Source of the DNA: Paenibacillus sp. CC-CFT747 | GTDB taxonomy: Bacteria > Bacillota > Bacilli > Paenibacillales > NBRC-103111 | DNA: 64,000 bases | Assembly: GCA_030323305.1 (NCBI GenBank) | Contig: CP106741.1 | Location: forward strand, 2,356,501 to 2,420,500 | Reading direction: 5' to 3' | Shown here: positions 46,598-55,169 of the stretch, in pieces | Position numbering within the stretch: the stretch's first letter is position 1 | Layout: the number at the start of each line of letters is the position of its first letter | The notes under the pieces: model-generated | Told to the model about the DNA's origin: nothing | What the model saw: the letters and a program-made list of their open reading frames with translations, nothing else | Database searches by the model: none | Made by a program: the position numbers and the translations under genes

Positions 46598-48415
46598 CAA
46601 CCAACCGATATGCCAGACCGCCCCTTGCGGACGGTGTGCCCGATCTGGTCGCCACGGCTCGCGGGGATAAGGCGGCTACTCTAATCATTCGCAACGCCAC
46701 CTTGGTGAATGTGTGCTCGGGCGAGCTTCAAGAAGGAATCTCCGTTGCCGTTCAAGGAGCCCGAATCGCTTACGTCGGGAAGAACGCCGACGCTCTGATC
46801 GGCCCCGAAACGGAGGTCATCGAGGCGGAGGGCCGCTACCTGTCGCCCGGGTTTCTCGATGGCCACTGCCACATCGAGAGCACACAGCTGACGGTGACCG
46901 GCTTCGCGGAGGCGGTGCTGCCGCTCGGCACGACGGGTGGCTTCTTCGATCCGCACGAGATCACGAACGTGCTCGGGCTGCCAGGCCTCCGGCTGATGCT
47001 CGACGAAGCGCGGGGACGCCGCTCGCGGCGTATATGCAGGTACCGTCCTGCGTGCCGTCGACCGGCCCCGAGCTGGAGACGAGCGGTGCCTTCATCGGCC
47101 CTGACGAGGTGGCCGAGGCGTTCACCTGGGGGCCGGATATGATCGCGCTCGGCGAGGTCATGAATTTCCCGGGCGTCGTGTACGGCGACCCCAAGATGCT
47201 GGGCGAGATCCAGGCGACGCTGCGCGCGGGCCGGTCGGTGGACGGCCATTTCACATGGCCGTCGGATGATCCGCGGCTGGCGGCTTATGCCGCGGCGGGC
47301 GTCACCGGCGACCACGAGTGCACGACGGCGGACGACGTGATCGAGCGGGTGCGCCTCGGCATGTACGCGAAGATGCGCCGCGGTTCCGCGTGGCACGATG
47401 TCGCCGAGACGATCAAGGCGCACACCGAGCGGCGGATCGACACGCGGCGGATGATGCTCGTCACGGACGACCGCAGCTCGGAATCGCTGAAGGACGAGGG
47501 CCACATGGACTTCGTTATCCGGCATGCGATTCAGCAGGGGTCAACCCCGTGACCGCCATCCAGATGGCGACGATCAACACCGCGGAGCGCTTCGGCGTGG
47601 CGCGCGACGTCGGCGCGGTCATCCCGGGCGCGTTCGCCGACATGGTGCTGCTCGACGGCCCGCTGGCCGACGTGCGGGTCGCGCTGACGGTGGCCGCCGG
47701 GCAGGTCGTCGCCCGCGGCGGCCGGCTCACCGCGGAGCTGACCCCGTACGCCTACCCGGAAGCGGCGGTCCGCTCCGTGCACCTCGCCCGTGAGGTGCGG
47801 CCGGACGACTTCCGCATCGCGGCGCCGATCGGGGCGGGCACGCTCCGGGCCCGTGTGATCGAGGTGCGCGAGAACCACGTCGAGACGCGGGAGCGGCAGG
47901 AGTCCGTGGCCGTGGCGGGCGGCTTCGTGAAGCTCGATCCGGCCGGCGGCCTGTGCAAGATCGCCGTCATCGAGCGCCACCGCGGCACCGGCTCGCAGAG
48001 CGTGGGGCTCGTGTCGAAGATCGGCTTCCACCGGCCGGCGGCGATCGCGATGACCGTCGCGCACGACAGCCACAACCTGCTCGTCATCGGCAACGACGAC
48101 GGGCTGATGGCGGAAGCCGCCAACCGGGTGGCCGCCCTGAACGGCGGGGTGGCCGTCGTGACGGAGGACGGGGCGGACGAGTTCCCGCTGCCGGTGGCCG
48201 GGCTCATGTCGGACGCCCCGTTCGACACGGTAGCGGAGCAGTCCCGCGGCATTTCACGGGCCCTCCAGCAGGCGGGCTGCACCATGAACTATGCGTTCAT
48301 GACGCTGTCGCTGCTTGCTCTGGTCGTCATTCCGGAGCTGCGCCTCTCGGATAAAGGGCTGGTGCGCATATCGGCCGACGGCTTTGCGAAGGTATCGCTT
48401 TTTGTAGAGGGGTAA
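46594..48415 (+). CDS. ade: Adenine deaminase (two frameshifts)
   Basis: Metal-dependent amidohydrolase that converts adenine to hypoxanthine in purine salvage. Repaired length is about 607 residues, within the normal 570-610 range. The N-terminal beta segment LIIRNATLVNVCSGELQEGISVAVQGARIAYVG is followed by the metal-binding GHCHIESTQLT (about residue 88), DPHEITNVLG, VPSTGPELETSGA, HFTWPSDDPRLAAYAAAGVTGDHE and VTDDRSS (metal Asp). The C-terminal domain runs GLVSKIGFHRPAAIAMTVAHDSHNLLVIGNDDGLM to LRLSDKGLVRI. Bases are missing at about 47015 and about 47540 (restores HAIQQGVNPVTAIQMATINTAE). Confidence 0.96.
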
Positions 48416-48473
48416 CCGGCTGAGAGGGTTGGTTGGGCTGCAACCGAATAGAGAAGGGAATGGGGAGAGAAGC

Positions 48474-49184
48474 ATGCGCGCATGGGGAAGAAGAATTCGC
48501 CGCCTGCTGACCGCCGCAACCGCTCTCGTGCTGCTGGCCGGGGCCTACTTTGGGCTCATGAGCGGGAAGGTCCTGTCCGTCTGGCGGACGTCGCACGGGG
48601 AGCCGAGTGACTGCGTCATCGTCCTCGGAGCCGCCGCCTGGAACGGCAAGCCGAGCCCCGCGCTCCGGGAGCGGCTCGACATTGCCGTAGAGGTGTACCG
48701 GCGGAAGCTGGCCGGCCACCTCATTCTTTCCGGCGGCCGGGCAGCGGGAGAAAAGCTGTCCGAGGCGCAGGTGATGAAGAATTACCTGGTGTCCCAGGGC
48801 GTGCCGGCAGCGGCCCTCCTTGTGGAGGACCGGTCGTACAGCACGATGGAGAACCTCGAGAACAGCAAAGCGATCATGGACCGCGAAGGGTACCGGAGTG
48901 CGGTGCTCGTCACCCACGGCTTCCATGCCCTGCGCGCCTCCTTGATGGCCCGGAGCCTCGGCATCCGGACGTCGGTGGAGCCGGTGCAGATCCGGCCGAT
49001 CAACTTGAAGTACTACGTGCTTCGGGAGTGCGCGGGAATTGCTTTTTCGAGGTGGATGCTTTGCGGCGTAAATGGTTGGGGACGTGAAGGAACGCAACGC
49101 AAAGAAGCCATTCCCGATGGCCGGGAGTGGCTTTTTCGCTTGGATTCTTTTAAAGGCTTGGCCTTAAGGCCCATCCCAAAATAA
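48474..49184 (+). CDS. YdcF/SanA-like DUF218 membrane-anchored protein
   Basis: Start ATG 48474 after GGAGAGAAGC. One N-terminal membrane anchor (LLTAATALVLLAGAYFGLM), then the DUF218 fold: DCVIVLGAAAWNGKPSPALRERLDIAVEVYRR, HLILSGGRAAGEKLSEAQVMKNYLVSQGVPAAALLVEDRSYSTMENLENSKAIM and SAVLVTHGFHALRASLMARSLG, with the conserved LGAxxxxG, SGG and TH-FH residues. The function in this family is unsettled (envelope-related). As read, the last 35 codons run through a strong terminator at 49104-49138. One base gained in the T-run at about 49045 would give FFEVDALRRKWLGT and a stop at 49085-49087, probably the true end. Confidence 0.82.
   Translation: MRAWGRRIRRLLTAATALVLLAGAYFGLMSGKVLSVWRTSHGEPSDCVIVLGAAAWNGKPSPALRERLDIAVEVYRRKLAGHLILSGGRAAGEKLSEAQVMKNYLVSQGVPAAALLVEDRSYSTMENLENSKAIMDREGYRSAVLVTHGFHALRASLMARSLGIRTSVEPVQIRPINLKYYVLRECAGIAFSRWMLCGVNGWGREGTQRKEAIPDGREWLFRLDSFKGLALRPIPK
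49104..49138 (+). terminator. Intrinsic terminator after the YdcF-like gene
   Basis: GAAGCCATTCCCG pairs with GGGAGTGGCTTTTTC. Its position inside the literal reading frame is the main evidence that the YdcF-like frame is shifted near its end. Confidence 0.82.
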
Positions 49185-49304
49185 GGCGGCGCTCCCATTG
49201 TAGAGTTGTCTCTACTCTCGTATACTGGTTCCCAATCAATCCCGACCAACCGGGAGGGATATAGAGTGAGGTTTGCCAAAACCCTATTAAAGGAGAGTAG
49301 AAGA

Positions 49305-49772
49305 ATGAAGAAGAAAAAGGGACTCATCGGCCTGGCGCTTCTGGTTATTTTGGTCTTCCTGACCGCACCGGTTCAGCCATCTCTCAGTGCGGGGAGACGG
49401 AATCCAGCGGAATCGGGGCGAGCGCGCTGAGCGGCCAGTTTCACCTGGACCATCAAGTGAAGATCTACGTTCCTTCCACGGTGAATGGCTCCACTCCTCC
49501 CTAAGGAAGTCCACGATCAGTACGTGGATCAAGCGCTGGAGAATTTCTCGAGCTGGTTTGGCGGAGCGACGGCCGTGGACGGACAGGGGGCGTGGGTGGA
49601 TGACAGCCAGAAGCTCATCAAGGAGAACGTGACGATCGTCTATGCCTTTGCCGAGAAGCTGGACAAGACCGCCATCAACCAAGTAGTCGACTACGCCAAA
49701 GCCATGAAAACGGAGCTCGCCCAGTCCGCGATTTCCCTTGAAGTGGACGGCCGGATGTATTTCATCGAATAG
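49305..49772 (+). CDS. Small secreted protein, possibly DUF3574-like (two frameshifts)
   Basis: Start ATG 49305 (AAAGGAGAG upstream). Signal peptide KKKKGLIGLALLVILVFLTAPVQPSLSA. Repaired mature part: QCGETESSGIGASALSGQFHLDHQVKIYVPSTVNGS, then PKEVHDQYVDQALENFSSWFGGATAVDGQGAWVDDSQKLIKENVTIVYAFAEKLDK. The pattern WFGGATxxDGxGxW and the later VTIVYAF strand recall DUF3574 proteins, a tentative match. Shifts at about 49390 (one base lost) and about 49495 (two lost or one gained). Probably exported; function unknown. Confidence 0.6.
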
Positions 49773-49796
49773 CTCTGCACGTTCAAAAAGGAGAGG

Positions 49797-50552
49797 CTAA
49801 ACCTCTCCCCAATAAATTTCCGTCTCGTAGTCGAACGAAACGGCTCCGTTCTGCTGCGTCCGGTTGAACAGGTCCTCCAGGGCCGTCATCATCGGCTCAT
49901 GATTCGGCTGCCCCGGCGCGGGGGTGTAGGAGGAAGACGCCAGCCGTCCCCTAAGCCCTTCCAGGTCAAAGAGCTGGCGGTAAGGAAAGACCACCCTCTG
50001 CATGGAATTTTCCTTGAAGAAGGAAGCGAGCGTGGCTTCGGAAAGGCTTTTGTGCCCGACCTTCTCATAGTCCGTTCCGTACCGGTGAAGCAGCGACTCA
50101 TAGCCCTCCAGAAAAGGCGTCCCGCCCGTCAGCCGGGAATTCCAGATAAGGGCGACCTTGCCGCCCGGTTTCAAGATGCGGTGAAATTCCTTCCGCGCCG
50201 CGGTCCGGTCAAACCAGTGAAACGATTGAGCGCATGTGATATGATCGACAGCCCCGTCGGGAAGTCCCGTCTCTTCCGCCGTCGCTGCCACCGATTGGTA
50301 ACGCGGCTCGTCCCCAAGCGTTTTCTCCGCCGCTTCCCTCATGGCCCCGTTCGGCTCCACCGCGAGCACGCGGCTTCCCCGCTCCAGCAGCAGACGCGAG
50401 AAAATCCCCGTTCCCGCCCCAATGTCCGCGATCTCTGACTCCGGCGTAAACCCGACCGGCCCATATAGGTAATCCAGCGCTTCCTTCGGATAGCTCGGGC
50501 GGTACAACACGTAAGTATCCACCCGGTTCGAGAACCTTTCCTTGCTGTCCAT
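49797..50552 (-). CDS. Class I SAM-dependent methyltransferase
   Basis: Intact 251-residue methyltransferase. SAM motif I is SEIADIGAGTGIFSRLLLERG (about residues 38-58), motif II acidic end VLAVEPNGAMREAAE, then DHITCAQSFHWFDRTAARKEFHRILKPGGKVALIWN, which places it in the Methyltransf_11 group (the CAQSFHWFD stretch is common in its uncharacterised Firmicute members). ATG 50550-50552 follows AAAGGAGAGGATCAC. Substrate unknown. Confidence 0.9.
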   Translation of the reverse strand: MDSKERFSNRVDTYVLYRPSYPKEALDYLYGPVGFTPESEIADIGAGTGIFSRLLLERGSRVLAVEPNGAMREAAEKTLGDEPRYQSVAATAEETGLPDGAVDHITCAQSFHWFDRTAARKEFHRILKPGGKVALIWNSRLTGGTPFLEGYESLLHRYGTDYEKVGHKSLSEATLASFFKENSMQRVVFPYRQLFDLEGLRGRLASSSYTPAPGQPNHEPMMTALEDLFNRTQQNGAVSFDYETEIYWGEV

Positions 50553-50782
50553 GTGATCCTCTCCTTTTGGTTCGGGATGTAAAACTTTCGTCGTGTTAAG
50601 TTTCGCTAGGTGAAATCTAGTTTCGTTAAGTGTAATACCATCTTACGGCAAAAAGCCCTTCCTCGCCACTGTTTTTCGCGGGGTGTACCTCTCTTATTTG
50701 ATGATCCAAAAAGGAGTTTATGGAAATATATAGAATTTATTTGGAAGGGGTAAGGATTAACCATTTTGAAACATGGTAGGGG

Positions 50783-51037
50783 ATGGGGGCTATTCCATCT
50801 AAAAAATATATGGAGATAGGGTTTGGAAACAGGTGGTTTCTGCGAACGGAGTTGGAAGAGGAGGATGGAACGGAACGGGAAATCAAAGGGATACACCGGC
50901 CCTTCCGTGTGAAATCGGTCTATGTAACAATCTGGGTAGGTAAGACCGTCCTAATCTTGGACTCGAAAGAAGGCATCAGAATTACAAAAAAGCCTGAGAA
51001 TCGGTTAAAAGCGGTGATCGGGTTCGTGGGAACTTGA
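50783..51037 (+). CDS. DUF3977-like small protein
   Basis: An 84-residue soluble protein. KKYMEIGFGNRWFLRTELEEEDGTEREIKGIHRPFRVKSVYVTIWVGKTVLILDSKEGIRITKK matches the DUF3977 pattern (KYIEIGFGN, DGTExExKG, IWIGKTVxILDSKEG). The start is uncertain: ATG 50783 has no clear ribosome site, and ATG 50810 (MEIG) would clip the conserved KKY. No function is known. The spacer 50553-50782 has no gene and contains three TTTCG repeats near 50590-50630. Confidence 0.65.
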   Translation: MGAIPSKKYMEIGFGNRWFLRTELEEEDGTEREIKGIHRPFRVKSVYVTIWVGKTVLILDSKEGIRITKKPENRLKAVIGFVGT

Positions 51038-51055
51038 ACTCGCGGAGGAAAAGAA

Positions 51056-51592
51056 ATGATTAGAAAAGCCGAGCTGGCCGACCTTGATTTTATGGTCCGG
51101 ATTGATTTGGAGGATGAGGGCATTACCCCCACATCCGATTTTTATAAGGCAAAAGCTGACTTAAGCCAGCACCGAGAGAAGATAAGGAAATTTGTTGCGG
51201 AGGTCGAGAGGGGTGCGTTGATCTACGAAGAGGAGAATCGGCCGAGAATGGGACTGCTCATGTACTCCGTTGCCAACAGGGATGCCGATTATCCTTGGAA
51301 GACGATTTACCCCGAGCTGGATAGAGGGTTATTTCAGAAGGACGGGCGATTTATCGAGATCTTTCAGCTGTGGGTGGATCCGGGTTGCCGCCGGCTGGGG
51401 ATTGCCACGAAACTGAAGGCAGAACTTGAGGAACTGGCCAAGGATTTCGGCGTGGACTTGATCTACACCCATACCGAGGAGGGGAATCTTCACGTCCTAG
51501 AGCTCAATGAAAAACTCGGATACCAAGTCGTAAGAAGAGGACCGATCTGGGACGAGATCGTGCGAGTCAGTCTTATTAAGAAAGTCATTTAA
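51056..51592 (+). CDS. GNAT-family N-acetyltransferase
   Basis: Intact 178-residue acetyltransferase. ATG 51056 follows GAGGAAAAGA. Acetyl-CoA motif IEIFQLWVDPGCRRLGIATKLKAELEELAKDFG (RRLGIA in the pyrophosphate-loop position), then IYTHTEEGNLHVLELNEKLGYQVVRRGPIWDEIVRV as the closing GNAT strand and helix. The substrate is unknown. It is one of several unrelated GNAT genes in this stretch. Confidence 0.88.
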   Translation: MIRKAELADLDFMVRIDLEDEGITPTSDFYKAKADLSQHREKIRKFVAEVERGALIYEEENRPRMGLLMYSVANRDADYPWKTIYPELDRGLFQKDGRFIEIFQLWVDPGCRRLGIATKLKAELEELAKDFGVDLIYTHTEEGNLHVLELNEKLGYQVVRRGPIWDEIVRVSLIKKVI

Positions 51593-51607
51593 CCCAAGGA
51601 GTGAGTC

Positions 51608-51760
51608 ATGACGTATTCCATAAGATTCGGAAGAATGGAGGACCTGGAGGCTGTTGCTTTCGGGGACCGATCCGTCTCCAAGAAGATCTTGGAATGCGGG
51701 ATCCTAAATGGGATCAATGAGGGAGACATCGGCGAAATCTTTTTTGTGAAGAGTCTATAA
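51608..51760 (+). pseudogene. Truncated GNAT acetyltransferase N-terminus (50 codons)
   Basis: Reads MTYSIRFGRMEDLEAVAFGD and continues RSVSKKILECGILNGINEGDIGEIFFVKSL with an excellent ribosome site (AAGGAG, six bases). The opening is like the first strand and helix of a GNAT domain, but the acetyl-CoA motif is missing, so it is probably a remnant or a gene cut by a deletion or frameshift. It lies 15 bases after an intact GNAT gene and 60 before another. Confidence 0.5.
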
Positions 51761-51820
51761 GACTGGAAAGAGCCGCCTAAACGGCTGAAAGCAAACTTAC
51801 TTAGAGGAGAGCATAACCAC

Positions 51821-52258
51821 ATGACAAACGAAACCGTTTATACCATTACCCAGAACTACCAGGAATCCGATGCTAAGTTCATCAGCAGCCAGATCGATCA
51901 ATTCAATCTGGTCAAGGCACCGTCCGCGCAGGTTCCGTCTACGGAAACCATCAACCTGATGGTCAAAGACCTGGAAGGGCGGATCGTGGGCGGCCTACTG
52001 GGAAGCATGAACCGGTTTGCCTTGTACGTTAGCTTCTTGTGGGTGAGCGAGGAGCTGAGGGGCCAAGGCTACGGCTCGAAATTACTAGAGGAAGTCGAAG
52101 GGATCGTGCGGGCCAAAGGCGGCAAAATGATCCATTTGGACACGTGGAGCTTCCAGGCTCCCGAGTTCTACAAAAAGCAGGGCTTTGAGATTTTTGGGGT
52201 TCTGGAAGGCTTTCCGGAAGGGTTTAAGAGATATTTCCTTAAAAAGGACCTTGGGTAA
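51821..52258 (+). CDS. GNAT-family N-acetyltransferase
   Basis: Intact 145-residue acetyltransferase. ATG 51821 follows AGAGGAG. LMVKDLEGRIVGGLLGSMNRFALYVSFLWVSEELRGQGYGSKLLEEVEGIVRAKGGKMIHLDTWSFQAPEFYKKQGFEIFGVLEGFPEG is a complete GNAT core with the RGQGYG pyrophosphate loop and the Tyr of FYKKQGF as likely acid. Such short single-domain forms often act on small molecules. Substrate unknown. Confidence 0.92.
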   Translation: MTNETVYTITQNYQESDAKFISSQIDQFNLVKAPSAQVPSTETINLMVKDLEGRIVGGLLGSMNRFALYVSFLWVSEELRGQGYGSKLLEEVEGIVRAKGGKMIHLDTWSFQAPEFYKKQGFEIFGVLEGFPEGFKRYFLKKDLG

Positions 52259-52315
52259 GCGGGTTCGGCCTATGACTCAAGGTCATGGATGGCGAGCTCT
52301 TGGCCAAGCTTGCCG

Positions 52316-52503
52316 GTCTAACGAATCTGAAGCACCTTATAAGGCGGAAAAAGGGCCAGGGGCGAATCTTACGAATCGTAGTATCACTATAGGCGGGTGG
52401 AGGCCCTTCTTCAACCCAAAAGAGGCAAATAGCGTGTCTGCGATTCGTTATAAAAAGCAAAGGGGCGTAGGGACGCGAATAAGCACCGTAGGGTTCGTTA
52501 GAC
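52316..52503. repeat. 188-bp element with terminal inverted repeats GTCTAACGAA (MITE-like)
   Basis: GTCTAACGAA at 52316-52325 is repeated inverted (TTCGTTAGAC) at 52494-52503, with weaker matching for about 15 bases further inward. Inside are two direct units of about 36 bases (52321-52356 and 52371-52405) sharing ACGAATC...TATA(A)GGCGG...GGCC. No coding capacity and no obvious target-site duplication. It lies next to a broken rsbQ gene. The rest of the 52259-52575 gap holds only the terminator described next. Confidence 0.5.
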
Positions 52504-52530
52504 TGTCCGCCATAGGCTGGCACACAAAAA

Positions 52531-52577
52531 TAGCCGCTCCCGTCATTCAGGATGGTGACGGAGTGCGGCCATTTTTT
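52531..52577. terminator. Intrinsic terminator next to the rsbQ remnant
   Basis: TAGCCGCTCCCGTCA pairs with TGACGGAGTGCGGCCA, with T-runs on both sides. Confidence 0.75.
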
Positions 52578-52755
52578 ATGGTCGAATTAAAGCTTGAAAG
52601 GAATCGAAGAGGATTACGCGGTAGTTCGGCTCGAAGGCAGGGGCGACGAACCGCCACATGTTCGGATCGCATCCGAAGCTGGGGGCAAACAAAATGGGCG
52701 TGGCCCCGTCCCCGGATTGTTTTACGTTATTACGTCTAAGGATGGATTCGTGCAT
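52576..52755 (-). pseudogene. rsbQ remnant (N-terminal 51 residues of an RsbQ-like alpha/beta hydrolase)
   Basis: A 59-codon frame on the minus strand reading [20 protein letters not shown] then [20 protein letters not shown] then [11 protein letters not shown]. This matches the start of RsbQ (KRNHVK...FAPGFGCDQxxWxxVAPAFEEDxRVILFD), the alpha/beta hydrolase that activates the RsbP phosphatase in the energy-stress branch of the sigma-B pathway. After ILFD the sequence diverges (SFQALIRP) and stops at a terminator, so the catalytic Ser, Asp and His are gone. No ribosome site is visible and no rsbP is nearby. Probably a deletion remnant. Confidence 0.65.
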
Positions 52756-52790
52756 AGGGTGAAGAAGAGGGATTCACGCCGCCGGTGCGG

Positions 52791-53591
52791 TCACGGCGTC
52801 TCCTTTTTCCAGCAGATCTTCACTTCCCCTTCTCTCCAACGGTCCCCTGTCAGGACAAGATCGAACCGCCCCGGCGTCGTAAGCAGATACTGCTGCTCTC
52901 TGAGCATCTTGGTGGGTACCAGCCGTCCCTTCCCGTCCTCCACCCGGAAGCCCCAGCCCCCTTCCGTCGGCCGGGCTATTGATATCTCTAGCCTCACCGT
53001 TTCACCGGGTGGCACCTCGACCGGTATTCGTTTCTCCCCGTTAAAATACCCGAACGATGCTTCATAGCCGGACTCCGTGCTCTTCTCCTGCCATTCCCTC
53101 GTGTAAGTATAATCCAGGATGGTGAGCCCCCACAGAAGCAAAGGGGCCATGCATGCGATGACCGCCGCTCGTGGCCGCCGTCTCCGAAGCCACGCTTCGG
53201 CAGCCCCATACGCCAAGGCGATGATAGCTCCGACGGTTCCGGCGATCCAGAAGCCCATATCGAGCCGGCCTGGCCCCCATCCGAAGGGATGGAGGAAGAA
53301 GTAGAGATAGCCCCCAAGGGCATACAGGCAGCCTTTGAGGAAAGCCGGCTTTTTCGGCAGGAGGAACAGAAGCCCGTCAACCGCCATCGTGTATAGCGGG
53401 GCGTACCCGAAGAAAATCCCCCAGCCTAACGGGCTGCGCCAAGCTTGGGAGACCTCATACAGATTAAAGTCCGAAGCAAACAGACCATACACGGTCACCG
53501 CCCACCCGATGACACCCGCCGCGGCGTATTTAAGGGCCCCATAGACCAGAGCTCTGCTTCCTAGCTGCCGCCATCCCACGCTTTTCCCCAT
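52791..53591 (-). CDS. Membrane protein of unknown function with C-terminal extracytoplasmic domain
   Basis: Intact 266-residue protein. About five hydrophobic segments in the first 160 residues (GVIGWAVTVYGLFA, GIFFGYAPLYTMAVDGLLFLLP, LYALGGYLYFFLHPFG, IAGTVGAIIALAYGAAEAWL, VIACMAPLLLWGLTILDY). Then a soluble domain of about 100 residues with an EVPPGETVRLEISIARPTEGGWGFRVEDGKGRLVP stretch that looks like a beta-sandwich. I do not recognise the family. It is monocistronic. Confidence 0.6.
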   Translation of the reverse strand: MGKSVGWRQLGSRALVYGALKYAAAGVIGWAVTVYGLFASDFNLYEVSQAWRSPLGWGIFFGYAPLYTMAVDGLLFLLPKKPAFLKGCLYALGGYLYFFLHPFGWGPGRLDMGFWIAGTVGAIIALAYGAAEAWLRRRRPRAAVIACMAPLLLWGLTILDYTYTREWQEKSTESGYEASFGYFNGEKRIPVEVPPGETVRLEISIARPTEGGWGFRVEDGKGRLVPTKMLREQQYLLTTPGRFDLVLTGDRWREGEVKICWKKETP

Positions 53592-53797
53592 ATCCCGTCC
53601 CTCCTGTATTCTTTTAAGGGTTACTTTACCGAAGGAAGGGGAAGGCCGGGAGGCCTAACTTTTATAGAACCCAAGGAAGAAGAGGGATTTAATGGAAGGG
53701 TGTAGAAGGTTTAGTCTTGCGGGTGCTAAAGAATGGAATAGAGGAGCCGCAGCCTCAATAGGGTGTAGATAGCGGGTAGCAGGGGAGGGAAGGGACG

Positions 53798-54064
53798 ATG
53801 GTCACCTTGGTGGTGCTGGCGGTGCTCGCTTTTGCGGTGCCGCTGTTGGGTAGGAGAATGCTCGAGCTGGTCCAAGGCCTGGCGGCTCTTGTTTACTTGA
53901 TTGGGATCGTTAGCTCGGGCGGCGGTGTTATGGCGAACGTCTGGTCTCCGTTATGGGTCTTCTGGGTGCTGGGGTCGCTCTGTGCTTTGGGCTTGAGAAG
54001 CCGGGAAGCCGCGGACGAGAGCAAGCGGGCTCATGAGTATGAATTTCATAGGACTCGCCCGTAG
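53798..54064 (+). CDS. Small two- or three-segment membrane protein, unknown
   Basis: 88 residues, ATG 53798 after GGGAGGGAAGGGACG. Hydrophobic segments TLVVLAVLAFAVPLLG, LVQGLAALVYLIGIVSSGGGVMA and VFWVLGSLCALGL are followed by a charged tail. No family recognised. The preceding 53592-53797 spacer carries no gene. Confidence 0.5.
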   Translation: MVTLVVLAVLAFAVPLLGRRMLELVQGLAALVYLIGIVSSGGGVMANVWSPLWVFWVLGSLCALGLRSREAADESKRAHEYEFHRTRP

Positions 54065-54142
54065 GGGCGGCCTTAAGGAAGATACGAGTGGTCGGGTGAG
54101 CACTCAGTAACCGAAATTAAGACGCCTGTTGTCACAAGCGTC

Positions 54143-54415
54143 TTAAGATTTGTAGACATCTCCGCGAGAGCCGATTCTAATTACAACTACAATCAACTGG
54201 TCGTTAAAAACAGAAAAAACAACACGATAGCTGCCAATTCGAAGACGGAATTGATCATGTACTCCTTGCATCTTTTTAATGTCAAGCTCAGGGTGGCGAG
54301 GGTTTTCTGATAGGATATTGATATGATCTAGGATACGATTTCTAGTTACTCTATCAAGTTTTTGCAGAGTTTTTATGGCATCTTTATAGAACTTAACTTC
54401 GTAATTCATGTTCAA
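54143..54415 (-). CDS. RelE/ParE-family toxin of a type II toxin-antitoxin pair
   Basis: A 90-residue RelE/ParE-fold protein: YEVKFYKDAIKTLQKLDRVTRNRILDHINILSENPRHPELDIKKMQGVHDQFRLRIGSYRVVFSVFNDQLIVVVIRIGSRGDVYKS. The basic LRIGSYRVVF strand and RIGSRGDVY end are the hallmark of ribosome-dependent mRNA endonucleases of the RelE group. The pair is much more AT-rich than its neighbours, which suggests acquisition. The antitoxin gene is upstream and overlaps by 23 bases. The stop codon lies in a hairpin (54117-54146), a possible weak terminator. Confidence 0.88.
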   Translation of the reverse strand: MNMNYEVKFYKDAIKTLQKLDRVTRNRILDHINILSENPRHPELDIKKMQGVHDQFRLRIGSYRVVFSVFNDQLIVVVIRIGSRGDVYKS

Positions 54416-54629
54416 TATCCTTTAGGCTGATTAGGTCGCCTCTTTTCAGCGCCTCGTGGGCATTTTTGATGGCATCCAAGTCTTCTTGAGTGGTAGGTTC
54501 ATCATCCACTGGAATATCATCATAAGAACGATTTTGGGCCAATCTTTCCATTAAGTCCGTAACGAGTTCAAGGTCTTTTTCGGATAGGCGGTTTATGAGA
54601 TCGTTAATCCGTTCTTTGTTAACGGCCAA
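54393..54629 (-). CDS. Antitoxin of the RelE-type pair
   Basis: 78 residues, TTG start at 54627-54629 with GGGAGC eight bases upstream. The N-terminal helical part (INDLINRLSEKDLELVTDLMERLAQ) and acidic middle (DIPVDDEPTTQEDLDAIKNAHEALKRGD) fit a RelB-like antitoxin whose C-terminal segment wraps the toxin. Antitoxin first, toxin second with overlap, is the normal order for autoregulated type II pairs. Confidence 0.8.
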   Translation of the reverse strand: MAVNKERINDLINRLSEKDLELVTDLMERLAQNRSYDDIPVDDEPTTQEDLDAIKNAHEALKRGDLISLKDIEHELRS

Positions 54630-54772
54630 GATTAACAGCTCCCTTCGGGATCAAGTATAACCATTATAACACCCTCCGAACCTGATCTGAAGCGGGGGAA
54701 AGGAAGGAACGGGCTGCATAAAACGAAAATGGGCCGTACAATGTTCCGATAACAAAGCAAAGGAGCGTAACC

Positions 54773-55137
54773 ATGAACCTGACAACCATTAAGCATAACG
54801 AAGTAGAGATAGCGATTATCCGAAGCAGCGAAACGCTGATTACGGATGTTCAATCGGCTTTGGATTTGATAGCGACGGTATCGTATGAAACGGGATGCGA
54901 CCGGATCGTCCTTCCCAAGGCTTCCTTGAGTGAGGAGTTTTTGATTTGAAAACGCGGCTGGCCGGAGAGATCCTGCAGAAGTTCGTCAACTACCGGGTAA
55001 AAGCGGCGGTTGTCGGAGATTTCTCAGGCTACACCAGCAAAAGCTTGCGGGACTTTATTTATGAAAGCAACCACGGCAAGGACCTCTTTTTTGTGGCGGA
55101 GGAAGAAGAGGCCATTGCTAAATTAACCGCGCTATAG
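54773..55137 (+). CDS. DUF4180 family protein (one frameshift)
   Basis: ATG 54773 follows AAAGGAG. The first part reads IKHNEVEIAIIRSSETLITDVQSALDLIATVSYETGCDRIVLPKASLSEEF. A T is missing in gagtttttgatttg at about 54948. Repair gives EEFFDLKTRLAGEILQKFVNYRVKAAVVGDFSGYTSKSLRDFIYESNHGKDLFFVAEEEEAIAKL. The whole matches DUF4180, a short alpha/beta protein found singly in Firmicutes. Function unknown. This is one of the few A/T-run errors in the window. Confidence 0.8.
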
Positions 55138-55169
55138 ACCACCATTAAACGTTACCTAGGAGAAACTTT

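Noticed and set aside
52185-52739. Plus-strand open frame of about 180 codons across the GNAT end and repeat element
   Set aside because: It overlaps an intact GNAT gene, an inverted-repeat element and the minus-strand rsbQ remnant, and has no recognisable motif.
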